From NCBI GenBank assembly GCA_041397825.1, contig JAWKVX010000002.1, forward strand, positions 186,001-250,000: a stretch of DNA of 64,000 nucleotides, in the 5' to 3' direction. This stretch comes from JANNSX01 sp041397825 (GTDB lineage Bacteria; Pseudomonadota; Alphaproteobacteria; Rhizobiales; Hyphomicrobiaceae). Under the pieces are notes generated by a model that was given only the letters and a program-made list of their open reading frames with translations, was not told where the DNA came from and did not search any database. Position 1 is the stretch's first letter. The number at the start of each line of letters is the position of its first letter. Below, piece after piece: positions 7,533-15,992 of the stretch. A program made the translations under genes and the position numbers.

Positions 7533-9454
7533 CAACGCTGCTCATCGCGAGCTTCGGCGTGCTTGTCGCGTATGCGATCTACATCGCCACGATGAGCGCG
7601 CGCCGGACGGAGCGGCCGGAGTACTTCCTCGACGGCGGCCGGGGCATTCCGGCATGGGGTCAGATATTCGCCGGCACGGGGATCGCCCTTGCCGCCCTGA
7701 CCCTGCATGACCACCTGCTGCTGGTCTCGGCCTACGGTCTGCAGGCGAACCACCTGGCGATTGGCTTCGTGGCGGTTGCGATCATCGCAGCCCTTTTCCA
7801 GAAGCGGCTCTGGGGTGCCGCGCGCCTGACCGGCCTCAGGACGATGGGCGAGCTTATCGGCAGCTACTATGGAAGCGTCTCGCTCCGCATCTTCCTGCTG
7901 TTTCTCCTGTTTCTCTTCACGGTGCCCGTCGCCGCCGTCTGTCTCTCCCAGCTTGGGGTCGTCATCAACATGACGACGAAGGGAGAGGTGCCCGCGGGCA
8001 TGGCGATCTGGGGCGTGGCGTTCTTTCTTTTTCTCTTCTCCGTGATCGGTGGGTGGCGTGGTGTCGTCTACGTCATTGCGGCCCGGTTTCTCCTGGCGCT
8101 CGCGCTGCTGGTGTTTCTCTCGCTCTATACCGGCCTCACCTTCGACCAACCGGTGCCGACGGCCGGGGAAGTCCGAGCGATCTCCGGGGTGTTGCTCGAC
8201 CGACTTCCCGGTGTCATCACGTTCTCGGCCGGATTTGGCAAGGATACCCCGGTTGGCGGCCCGTGGACGACGGTGGCCATCCTCTCCTTCGCCTTGGCCA
8301 TGAGCGGCATCGCCCTCAGCCCGGCGTTCAGCCTGCTCGGCATCAGCACGGCGGGCCGCCGGGGGCTTGCCTTCACGCATGTCTGGATGATCGCCGGCAT
8401 CGGTGCAGGCTCTTTGCTGCTTCTCGGTCCCATGCTGGCGGTCGAGATCGGCACCGGCTCAACGGGTGGCGTTGCCGGTCTGGCAGCTTTCGGCGACCGG
8501 TTGGCCTCGATCGACCTGATGCTCGGTGCCGCCTTCGTTCTGTTGCTCTCGACCGGGCTCGAGATCGCGGTGGCCGCATTCGCGATGTCCGGTGCGAGCG
8601 CGATGACCAGCGAGCTCATTGGCCGATACATTTTGCCGGGCTTGACGGGGACGCGCGAGCGGACGGCGACCAGGATCGCCTTGGCCTTCATCTATGTGGC
8701 GATCGCCATGGCCGCCGGCTTCGCGCCACTCGCCTCTGCTATTCTGGCGCCGCTGGCCTTGAGTCTTGCGGTCCAGCTCATTCCGGCGCTGCTCGGTCTG
8801 TGCTGGCTGCCCTGGATCACGCGTGGCGGTGTGATCTCCGGGCTCATCATCAGCGGCATCATTGTCATCTTCACCGAGCCGGCTGGCATCATCGCCTTCG
8901 AACGTCTGTTTCTCGACCTGCCGTGGGGGCGCTGGCCACTGACCGTGCATTCGGCGGCCTGGGGTCTCTTCTTCAATCTGATCGTCATGGCCATCGTCTC
9001 GGTGGCAACGCGAAAGCGCGAGATCAGCGACGAGCGCCGGCGCCTGCACGAGGCTTATCTGGACAGTGTACCGGTCCGGCTCGGCAGCCCGGTGCACCGC
9101 ACGGCCAAATGGTCCCTGACGCTCGTCTGGCTGTTCTTCGCCCTGGGACCGGGAGCGATCCTCGGGAATAGCGTGTTGATCTGGCCTGGAGAGGAGACGG
9201 GGACGCTGGTCCAGCCAGTGCCCTCGCTTCTGGTCTGGCAGGTCGCCTCCTGGTTGACGGGTATCTTCCTCGTCTGGTGGCTCGCCTATCGCAGCGAGCT
9301 GTCGGTCATCGCGGTCACGCCGGGTCTCCTGGCATCGCTTGCTCCGCTGGCCGGAGATCGGCCTCAGAGGATCGCACCGCGATGGATCGGGCAGGGGCTC
9401 GGCCGTCTCGCCCGCCGCAGCGATCCGGAGCCTCGAGGCTCGGCCCGGCGATGA
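7529..9454 (+). CDS. sodium:solute symporter (SSS family)
   Basis: 641 residues with about 13 membrane segments. The start is a GTG overlapping the previous gene. The N-terminal RPEYFLDGGRGIPAWGQIFAG region (YFLAGR-like in relatives) and GLRTMGELIGSYYGS match the family pattern of SSS/SLC5 transporters. An Arg-rich cytoplasmic loop follows helix 10 or so (ATRKREISDERRRLHEAYLDS, about 490-510). A C-terminal basic tail ends in RRSDPEPRGSARR. The substrate is not deducible; the position next to an ABC importer suggests a second uptake route for related solutes or a Na+-linked organic acid. Confidence 0.85.
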   Translation: MTTLLIASFGVLVAYAIYIATMSARRTERPEYFLDGGRGIPAWGQIFAGTGIALAALTLHDHLLLVSAYGLQANHLAIGFVAVAIIAALFQKRLWGAARLTGLRTMGELIGSYYGSVSLRIFLLFLLFLFTVPVAAVCLSQLGVVINMTTKGEVPAGMAIWGVAFFLFLFSVIGGWRGVVYVIAARFLLALALLVFLSLYTGLTFDQPVPTAGEVRAISGVLLDRLPGVITFSAGFGKDTPVGGPWTTVAILSFALAMSGIALSPAFSLLGISTAGRRGLAFTHVWMIAGIGAGSLLLLGPMLAVEIGTGSTGGVAGLAAFGDRLASIDLMLGAAFVLLLSTGLEIAVAAFAMSGASAMTSELIGRYILPGLTGTRERTATRIALAFIYVAIAMAAGFAPLASAILAPLALSLAVQLIPALLGLCWLPWITRGGVISGLIISGIIVIFTEPAGIIAFERLFLDLPWGRWPLTVHSAAWGLFFNLIVMAIVSVATRKREISDERRRLHEAYLDSVPVRLGSPVHRTAKWSLTLVWLFFALGPGAILGNSVLIWPGEETGTLVQPVPSLLVWQVASWLTGIFLVWWLAYRSELSVIAVTPGLLASLAPLAGDRPQRIAPRWIGQGLGRLARRSDPEPRGSARR

Positions 9455-9583
9455 GCACGATTAACCCAACCCACCATTGGCCAACTGGACGCGCTAGCAC
9501 TTTCTGTTATGGTCCATAGACACAGCCTGTATAGAGACGCAGCGGACCGAGTTGCCGCGCGCTCGGGCCTGGATCGTCGCCGC

Positions 9584-10543
9584 ATGGACCTTCGCCAGCT
9601 TCGCTACTTTACACAGGTCGTCGAGAGCGGCTCCTTCTCGAAGGCTGCCAGTCAGCTGCATGTCGCCCAACCCGCCCTGAGCCAGCACGTCCGGCACCTC
9701 GAGGAGGAGCTGGGTGTGGTGCTCCTGCATCGCAGCTCCCAAGGTGTGAAGCCGACGGAGGCGGGCGAGCGATTGTTGTTACATGCCAGGCGCATTCTGG
9801 CGGACTTCGCCGAGATCACCGATGCCGTTCGCGGCCGCAGCGTTGCCCCTCGTGGCGTCGTTCGGGTCGGCCTGCCCGGTACCGTCGGTGAGCTCCTCGC
9901 CGCACCCCTGATCGAGGCGGCGCTGCAGCGCTACCCGGATGTCCGCATCCGCATCGTCGAGGCCATGAGTGGATTCGTGCTGGACTGGCTCCGCCGCGGC
10001 GATCTCGATCTCGCCATGATCTATGCGACGTCCGATCCGCGTGGCCTCAACGTTCACCACGGGCTGTCGGAGGAGATCTGTCTGTTTGCCTCGCCGGCCT
10101 TCGCCGAGACGCCCATGCCGGCGGGGGCCACGCTGACGCTGGCGGAGGCCGCGCAGCTCCCCCTCGTCGTGCCGGGATTAGGTCACGGTCTGCGTGAGCT
10201 GATCGAGCTGGTGGCCGCGGAGAAGGGGGTCGACATCGTCCCGGCGATCGAGATCGATTCCTACGCCCAGATCAAGAAACTGGTCCGCCGCGGTGTCGGC
10301 TTCGGCATTCTGCCGAAGATGGCCGTCGATGCCGAGACGAAGGCGGGCGATTTCAAGACGTGGCACTTCAAGACCCCGATCACCCGCAAGGTCTATCTGG
10401 CCTATTCGGTCGAGCGGCCGCTCTCGACGGCGTCGCGCGCCGTCGGCCAGCTCGCCTGGGATCTCATGCGCCAGCTGGTCGAGAGCGGGGAGTGGTCGGC
10501 CGAGCTCTCCGACAAGCGCAACGCGCCGAGGCTGTTCGGCTGA
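9584..10543 (+). CDS. LysR-family transcriptional regulator (itaconate cluster)
   Basis: The start is the ATG at 9584 (MDLRQLRYFTQVVESGSFSKAA), the standard LysR N-terminus. The open frame continues upstream to 9509, but that stretch is not protein-like for the family. The product is 319 residues: winged HTH 1-60 (ASQLHVAQPALSQHVRHLEE), then an inducer-binding domain from about 90 (RGVVRVGLPGTVGELLAAPL). It is upstream of and co-directional with the CoA-transferase, PrpD, dehydrogenase, hydratase and lyase genes. In Pseudomonas the itaconate genes also carry an adjacent LysR gene. Control of the downstream operon is therefore likely but not shown. Confidence 0.9.
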   Translation: MDLRQLRYFTQVVESGSFSKAASQLHVAQPALSQHVRHLEEELGVVLLHRSSQGVKPTEAGERLLLHARRILADFAEITDAVRGRSVAPRGVVRVGLPGTVGELLAAPLIEAALQRYPDVRIRIVEAMSGFVLDWLRRGDLDLAMIYATSDPRGLNVHHGLSEEICLFASPAFAETPMPAGATLTLAEAAQLPLVVPGLGHGLRELIELVAAEKGVDIVPAIEIDSYAQIKKLVRRGVGFGILPKMAVDAETKAGDFKTWHFKTPITRKVYLAYSVERPLSTASRAVGQLAWDLMRQLVESGEWSAELSDKRNAPRLFG

Positions 10544-10608
10544 AGTGGCGCCCGATGGATTGGCCGGGCCGCAGCGCAGCTCGCGCGTTCGAGGCTTTTC
10601 CTATAGCC

Positions 10609-10624
10609 ATCATTCGCAAACGAT
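10609..10624. promoter_or_regulatory. imperfect dyad, possible LysR operator
   Basis: A 16-bp imperfect palindrome (ATC..T.GC.A..GAT pattern) lies about 65 bp upstream of the CoA-transferase start, in an AT-richer patch of the 143-bp gap after the LysR gene. It could be the binding site of the adjacent regulator; chance is not excluded. Confidence 0.25.
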
Positions 10625-10686
10625 ATTGGACATCGCGGCGGGCATGAGGCTTGGTTCCCGGGTTGTGAGGTCACGGAAACGGGGAC

Positions 10687-11838
10687 ATGGCACGCGCACT
10701 TGAGGGACTTCTCGTCGTCGCGCTCGAGCAGGCCGTCGCGGCACCTCTGGCCACCTCGCGACTGGCCGATGCCGGTGCGCGCGTGATCAAGCTCGAGCGG
10801 TCGGAAGGCGATTTTGCGCGCGGTTATGACGACTATGTCAAAGGCCAGTCGAGCTACTTCGTCTGGAACAACCGCGGCAAGGAATCCTGCACCGTCGATC
10901 TCAAGGCCGCCGCCGATCTGGCGCTCGTCGAGGCGATGCTGTCGAAAGCAGACGTGTTCGTCCAGAATCTGGCACCTGGCGCGACGGAGCGCCTCGGGCT
11001 CGGAAGCGCCGATCTCCGCCGACGCCATCCCCGGCTCATCGTCTGCGACATCGGCGGCTATGCCATGGGCACGCCGGACGGGGATCGGAAGGCGTATGAT
11101 CTCCTGATCCAGGCCGAGGCGGGCCTTGCCGGCCTGACCGGCTCTGAGGGCTCCGGGCCTTCGCGCGTCGGCATCTCGATCACCGACATCTCGACGGGGG
11201 TGGCTGCCTTTGCGGCCATTCTGGAAGCTCTCTACAAGCGCGAGCGGACAGGCGAAGGATCGCATCTGCAACTTTCGCTCTTCGACACCATCGCCGAGCT
11301 CATGAACGTGCCCTATCTGGCCTTCAAGGGCACCGGCAAGGAGCCGCGCCGGATCGGTCTTGCGCACCCCTCGATCGCACCGTATGGCGTCTTTCGGGCT
11401 GCCGATGGCGAGCTGCTGATCTCGATACAGAACGAGCGCGAGTGGGCCGTCTTCTGTGCTGAGGTCTTGGAGGACCCCGGGCTTGCCACCGACGCGCGCT
11501 TCAAGAGCAACGCGGCCCGTGTCGCGCACCGCGCCGAGCTCGATCAGATCGTGGCGAGCGTGCTCGGCATGCAGCCGGTCGATGCGCTCTGCCGGAGTCT
11601 CGACGATGCGAGGATCGCTTATGGGCGCGTCTCGAGCGTCGCCGATCTGTCGCGACATCGCAGCCTGACAACGGCGGCGACGGAGACACCGGAAGGTCGG
11701 GTCGAGATCGTGGCGCCGCCGGTCGTTGTCGACGGCCAGCGGGCGGCGCCTGGACGTGTGCCCGGACTCGGCGAGCACAGCCGGGCACTCAGGTGCGAGT
11801 TTGGACAGGCAGATCTGAAGAGGGGAGCTGCGGAATGA
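10687..11838 (+). CDS. class III (CaiB/BaiF) CoA-transferase, probable itaconate CoA-transferase
   Basis: 383 residues. The family III fold is shown by VVALEQAVAAPLATSRLADAGARVIKLER at the N-terminus, SYFVWNNRGKES near 56-67 and the catalytic Asp167 in GISITDISTG, equivalent to Asp169 of formyl-CoA transferase. In Pseudomonas aeruginosa the equivalent gene in an LTTR-CoA transferase-PrpD-ACAD-hydratase-CitE cluster is itaconate:succinyl-CoA transferase (Ict/RipA). The same neighbours here support that role. The stop overlaps the PrpD start as ATGA. Mesaconate, methylsuccinate or another C5 dicarboxylate are alternative substrates. Confidence 0.88.
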   Translation: MARALEGLLVVALEQAVAAPLATSRLADAGARVIKLERSEGDFARGYDDYVKGQSSYFVWNNRGKESCTVDLKAAADLALVEAMLSKADVFVQNLAPGATERLGLGSADLRRRHPRLIVCDIGGYAMGTPDGDRKAYDLLIQAEAGLAGLTGSEGSGPSRVGISITDISTGVAAFAAILEALYKRERTGEGSHLQLSLFDTIAELMNVPYLAFKGTGKEPRRIGLAHPSIAPYGVFRAADGELLISIQNEREWAVFCAEVLEDPGLATDARFKSNAARVAHRAELDQIVASVLGMQPVDALCRSLDDARIAYGRVSSVADLSRHRSLTTAATETPEGRVEIVAPPVVVDGQRAAPGRVPGLGEHSRALRCEFGQADLKRGAAE

Positions 11839-13169
11839 GCTTGACGCGGCAGCTGGTGCGACTGATCTCCAACAAGACGGCGACTGAGTCGGACCTGCGG
11901 GCGGCCTCGCTCTTCGTGCTCGATACTCTGGCCTGCGCCATTGGCGGGCGACGGGCGCCGCCGGCCCGCATGCTGTCCGCGGTCGCGCCGGTGGAGCATG
12001 GCGATACGGCGCGGCGCGCCTTTCTGCTCGGCGGGCTCTCGCACATCCTCGAGATGGACGACCTGCATCGCGATTCGGTGACCCATCCCGGCTCGGTCGT
12101 TATTCCGGCGGCCTGGGCGGTGGCCGCCGAGAGGGGCATCGGTGGCCGGCGCTTCCTCGAGGCGGTGCTCGACGGCTACGAAGCCTGCTGCCGTGTCGGC
12201 ATGGCGGTCGGCAAGGGGCACTACCGAATCTGGCACAACACCTCGACATGCGGACCGTTCGGCGCGGCGATGGCGGCGTCGAGCTTGATCGAGCTGACCG
12301 AGGACGAGGCGGTCTGGGCCCTCGGCAACGCCGGAACTCAGTCCTCCGGACTCTGGGAGTTCCTGGCGACGGGGGCGATGAGCAAGCATCTCCACACGGC
12401 GCGAGGGGCCGAGTCCGGCGTGCTTGCCGCTTACCTCGCCAAGGAGGGCTTCACTGGACCCGAGCGGATACTCGAGGGCGAGAAGGGATTCTTCGCGGGC
12501 GCCTGCCCCGATCCTGCGCCGGAGGCGGTGACCAGCGGACCCGACCGTGCCTGGGAGCTGACCCGCACTTCGATCAAGCCTTGGCCGTGCTGCCGGCATA
12601 CGCACCCGGCCATCGACGCGGCGATCGAGCTGCATCATGTGCTCGACGGCGTCGGCATCGCCTCGGTGAAGGTCGGGGCCTACCGGGCGGCACTCGATGT
12701 CTGCAACCGTCCGACGCCAGAAGACCCCTACAGCGCCAAGTTCTCCCTCCAGCACACCGTTGCCATAGCGCTCGCCGACGGAAAGGTCGATCAGGTGAGC
12801 TTCGATGCCGCTGCGCGCCAGCGCATCGCGTCCGAGCGCTCCAAGGTCGAGGTTGCCCTGTCGCCGGAGATCGACCAGGCGTATCCGGCCGGTTGGGGCG
12901 TCGAGATCGACGTCTGTGCCAGTGACGGCCGCACGCTCCGTGCGACGCGACGTGACGCCAAGGGAGACCCGGAGAATCCCGTCAACGCCAGCGAACTCCA
13001 GGCCAAAGCCCGGATGCTGCTGGCCGATGGCGGTCTCACCTCGAGGCAGTCGGATCGTTTTATCGCAGCCATCCTCAGCCTGACCGATGACACGCCGGTC
13101 CGCGATCTCGGCCTGATCGACCTCATGAAGGCCGACAGCGCGCGGCCACAGCTTGCCGAGAGTGCCTGA
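11835..13169 (+). CDS. MmgE/PrpD family protein
   Basis: The start is the ATG at 11835, inside the ATGA overlap with the CoA-transferase, giving 444 residues; the frame reads open upstream to 11793, inside the previous gene. MmgE/PrpD features include LFVLDTLACAIGG at the N-terminus, a central HILEMDDLHRDSVTHPGSVVIPAAWAV stretch with the family DD-x-H and HPG motifs, and SIKPWPCCRHTHPAIDA near 245-260. The family includes 2-methylcitrate dehydratase and cis-aconitate decarboxylase, the enzyme that makes itaconate. A PrpD-like gene of unsettled role is also found in Pseudomonas itaconate clusters. Here it may handle a related C5 or C6 tricarboxylate or isomerise a branched acid. Confidence 0.88.
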   Translation: MSLTRQLVRLISNKTATESDLRAASLFVLDTLACAIGGRRAPPARMLSAVAPVEHGDTARRAFLLGGLSHILEMDDLHRDSVTHPGSVVIPAAWAVAAERGIGGRRFLEAVLDGYEACCRVGMAVGKGHYRIWHNTSTCGPFGAAMAASSLIELTEDEAVWALGNAGTQSSGLWEFLATGAMSKHLHTARGAESGVLAAYLAKEGFTGPERILEGEKGFFAGACPDPAPEAVTSGPDRAWELTRTSIKPWPCCRHTHPAIDAAIELHHVLDGVGIASVKVGAYRAALDVCNRPTPEDPYSAKFSLQHTVAIALADGKVDQVSFDAAARQRIASERSKVEVALSPEIDQAYPAGWGVEIDVCASDGRTLRATRRDAKGDPENPVNASELQAKARMLLADGGLTSRQSDRFIAAILSLTDDTPVRDLGLIDLMKADSARPQLAESA

Positions 13170-13171
13170 GC

Positions 13172-14329
13172 ATGCGCGAAGCCGAGGACTATCAGGACAT
13201 CCGTGAAGGCGTCAGGAAGCTGTGTGCGGGGTTCCCCGGCGAGTACTGGCGCAACCTCGATCAGACGCGCACCTACCCGGCGGAATTCGTTGCCGCGTTG
13301 ACCGAGGCTGGCTATCTCGCCGCGCTCATCCCGGAGGAGTACGGCGGAGCCGGTTTGACACTCGGTGCGGCTGCGGCGGTTCTCGAGGAGGTGCAGCGCG
13401 CGGGCTGCAATGGCGCCGCCTGCCATGCCCAGATGTATGTCATGGGCACCGTGCTGCGGCACGGCAGCGAGGCGCAGAAGCAGCGCTATCTTCCCGATGT
13501 CGCGGCCGGCAAGACGCGGCTTCAGGCTTTCGGCGTCACGGAGCCGACAAGTGGCACCGATACGACGTCGATCCGCACCACCGCCCAGCGAATGGATGAC
13601 TACTACCTTGTCAACGGCCAGAAAATCTGGACCAGCCGCGCCGAACATTCGGATCTGATGTTGCTGCTCGCCCGTACGACCCCAAAGGACCGGGTGGCAA
13701 AGCGGACGGATGGGCTCTCCGTCTTCATCTGCGACATGCGGGAGGCGCTGACGAGCGGCCTTACTCTTCGGCCGATCCGGACGATGATGAACCACTCGAC
13801 CACCGAGGTGTTCTTCGAGAACGTCCGCGTGCCGGCCGAGAATCTGATCGGCGAGGAGGGGAAGGGCTTTCGCTACATCCTCTCGGGCATGAACGCCGAG
13901 CGCATCCTGATCGCGGCCGAATGCGTCGGCGACGCCAAATGGCTGATCGAGAAGGCGACGAGCTACGCCAAGGAGCGACAGGTGTTCGGCCGCCCGATCG
14001 GCCAGAACCAGGGCATCCAGTTCCCGATCGCCCGTGCCTACGCCAACATGCGGGCAGCGGAGCTCATGGTGAAGGAGGCGATCCGCCGCTACGAGGCGGG
14101 CGAGGACTGCGGTGCCGAGGCGAACATGGCGAAGATGCTGGCAGCCGATGCCTCGAACGAGGCGGCGAACGCCTGCATCCAGACGCATGGCGGCTTCGGC
14201 TTCGCCGAGGAGTACGATGTCGAGCGGAAGTTCCGCGAGACGCGGCTCTATCAGGTCGCGCCGATCTCCACCAACCTCATCCTGTCCTATCTCTCTGAGC
14301 ATGTGCTCGGCATGCCCAGGTCCTACTAG
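13172..14329 (+). CDS. acyl-CoA dehydrogenase
   Basis: 385 residues, two bases after the PrpD stop. All three ACAD parts are visible: N-terminal helical domain, a middle beta domain with AFGVTEPTSGTD (120-130), and a C-terminal helical domain with ERQVFGRPIGQNQGIQFPIA and THGGFGF. The MCAD-type catalytic glutamate of the YEGT motif is absent; the aligned segment reads YQVAPISTN, with Pro364 at the Glu position. An alternative base, Glu243 in GMNAERILIA, sits where isovaleryl-CoA dehydrogenase has Glu254. This suggests a branched substrate such as 2-methylsuccinyl-CoA, consistent with an itaconate/methylsuccinate cluster. The substrate is inferred. Confidence 0.92.
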   Translation: MREAEDYQDIREGVRKLCAGFPGEYWRNLDQTRTYPAEFVAALTEAGYLAALIPEEYGGAGLTLGAAAAVLEEVQRAGCNGAACHAQMYVMGTVLRHGSEAQKQRYLPDVAAGKTRLQAFGVTEPTSGTDTTSIRTTAQRMDDYYLVNGQKIWTSRAEHSDLMLLLARTTPKDRVAKRTDGLSVFICDMREALTSGLTLRPIRTMMNHSTTEVFFENVRVPAENLIGEEGKGFRYILSGMNAERILIAAECVGDAKWLIEKATSYAKERQVFGRPIGQNQGIQFPIARAYANMRAAELMVKEAIRRYEAGEDCGAEANMAKMLAADASNEAANACIQTHGGFGFAEEYDVERKFRETRLYQVAPISTNLILSYLSEHVLGMPRSY

Positions 14330-14331
14330 AG

Positions 14332-15174
14332 GTGGCGATGGCGGCCCGGCTCGAGGACTGGATCGGCCGAACGGAGACGGCGCACGATCTCGTCACAGAG
14401 GGTTTGATCGAGCGGTATGTCGCAACGCTCGGGCGGGCGCTTGCAGGACGCGAGCCGCCAGCGACCTTGGGGTTGCACTGGTGCCTGGCGCCACCGGCCG
14501 TGCCGCTGAGCGACACCGGACCGGACGGCCATCCGGCCCGTGGTGGCTTCCTGCCGCCGGTGCCACTTCCGCGCCGGATGTGGGCCGGCGGCGCCTTGAT
14601 CGTTCACGACATGCTGCAAGCCGGCGATCTGGTCGAGCGCCACTCTCGCATCGCCGATGTCCGGATGAAGGAGGGCCGCAGTGGCCGGCTCTGCTTCGTG
14701 ACGGTCGAGCATCGCCACGTGGGGCCACGCGGGCTCGTGATCGAAGAGCGGCAGGACATTGTCTACCGCGAGGCGCCGGCGGGTCCACAACCCCTCTCCG
14801 GAGCCCCAGCGAGCCCGGATCGACCGGGAGACATCGCGGTCGAGATCGAGGCAACCCCACCGCTTCTTTTTCGCTACTCGGCCCTGACCTTCAATGGTCA
14901 CCGCATCCACTACGATCGTGTGTATGCGATCGAGGTCGAGCACTATCCGGGCCTCGTCGTCCATGGACCTCTGCAGGCGACGCTCGCGCTCCGGCTCGCG
15001 GCGGCGGCCGGGAGCGGTCAACGGCTCCGGCGCTTCACCTACCGAGGCGTTTCCCCCCTGATCGCGGGCGAGACCTTTCGGGTGCGGGCACGTCGCGAAA
15101 CGGATGACACGATGGTGCTCTCCGTCGTCGCGGCCGATGGACGCGAGACGATGACGGGTCAGGCTGAATGGTGA
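14332..15174 (+). CDS. MaoC/HTD2-type hot-dog hydratase, probable itaconyl-CoA hydratase
   Basis: Up to 280 residues, from a GTG at 14332 or the ATG at 14338, two to eight bases after the dehydrogenase stop. It is a double hot-dog protein. The N-terminal half contains LGLHWCLAPPAVPLSDTGPDG and PPVPLPRRMWAGG. The C-terminal half has LLFRYSALTFNGHRIHYDR, a motif typical of HTD2/mesaconyl-C4-CoA hydratase proteins. In itaconate clusters the corresponding gene (Ich/RipB) hydrates itaconyl-CoA to citramalyl-CoA. Position between the dehydrogenase and the lyase supports this. Mesaconyl-C4-CoA hydratase is the close alternative. Confidence 0.85.
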   Translation: MAMAARLEDWIGRTETAHDLVTEGLIERYVATLGRALAGREPPATLGLHWCLAPPAVPLSDTGPDGHPARGGFLPPVPLPRRMWAGGALIVHDMLQAGDLVERHSRIADVRMKEGRSGRLCFVTVEHRHVGPRGLVIEERQDIVYREAPAGPQPLSGAPASPDRPGDIAVEIEATPPLLFRYSALTFNGHRIHYDRVYAIEVEHYPGLVVHGPLQATLALRLAAAAGSGQRLRRFTYRGVSPLIAGETFRVRARRETDDTMVLSVVAADGRETMTGQAEW

Positions 15175-15175
15175 G

Positions 15176-15979
15176 GTGGTGGTGCTGACTCTGAGGACAC
15201 CCTTGTTCGTCCCCGGCGACCGGCCGGACCGCTTCGCGAAAGCCGCAGCCTCGGGTGCTGACGCGGTGATCCTGGATCTCGAGGATGCCGTCACACCCGA
15301 CAACAAGGACAAGGCACGGGCGTCCGTCGCCAAGCATGCCGTCACCCATGTGCCCGTCGTGGTCAGGATCAATCCGCTCGAGGGACCGCTCGCCGCCGCC
15401 GACATCGCGGCCTTGGAGGGTGTGCCCATCGCCGGGGTGATGATCGCCAAGGCGGCCGATCCTGTCGCAATGTCCGCGCTCGCCGGGAAGCTTCCGGGAG
15501 TCAGTCTCGTGGCGTTGATCGAGTCGGCGGCCGGCGTGGCGGTCGCGCGGGCCCTGGCAGCGGTGCCGGGGGTTGTACAGCTCGCCTTCGGCTCGATCGA
15601 CTACGCCCTGGATATCGACTGCGAGGAGACTTTCGAGGCCTTGCTTACAGCCCGAAGCGAGGTCGTGCTGGCGTCCCGCCTCGCCGGCATCCGTGCGCCG
15701 CTGGATGGTGTCACGGTCAGCTACGAGGATGCTGCCCGGCTGACGGCGGATGCACGTCAGGCCCGCATGCTCGGCTTCGGTGGCAAGCTGCTCATTCATC
15801 CGAAGCAGCTCGATCCGGTTCGCGCCGGGTTCGCCCCGAGTGAGGAGGAGGTCGCCTGGGCCCGCGAGGTGATCGAGGCAGTCGCCCGGCAGGGCGAGGG
15901 CGCCATCTCGGTCCGCGGCCGCATGGTCGATGCCCCCGTCATCGGCAAGGCTCGCCGAATCCTGGGCAATGTGCCTTGA
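15176..15979 (+). CDS. HpcH/HpaI-CitE family lyase, probable citramalyl-CoA lyase
   Basis: 267 residues beginning at one of three consecutive GTG codons (15176, 15179, 15182) directly after the hydratase stop. CitE-like features: LRTPLFVPGDRPDRFAKAA, DAVILDLEDAV (Mg-binding Glu/Asp region), VPVVVRINPLEG, VALIESAAGV and LAFGSIDYALDI, with a C-terminal LIHPKQLDPV motif. In an operon with a CoA-transferase and a hot-dog hydratase this fits (S)-citramalyl-CoA lyase (Ccl/RipC), which yields acetyl-CoA and pyruvate. It is the last gene of the itaconate-type operon and converges on the ABC-F gene with a 13-base gap. Confidence 0.9.
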   Translation: MVVLTLRTPLFVPGDRPDRFAKAAASGADAVILDLEDAVTPDNKDKARASVAKHAVTHVPVVVRINPLEGPLAAADIAALEGVPIAGVMIAKAADPVAMSALAGKLPGVSLVALIESAAGVAVARALAAVPGVVQLAFGSIDYALDIDCEETFEALLTARSEVVLASRLAGIRAPLDGVTVSYEDAARLTADARQARMLGFGGKLLIHPKQLDPVRAGFAPSEEEVAWAREVIEAVARQGEGAISVRGRMVDAPVIGKARRILGNVP

Positions 15980-15992
15980 CGGCAGCGGGCCT

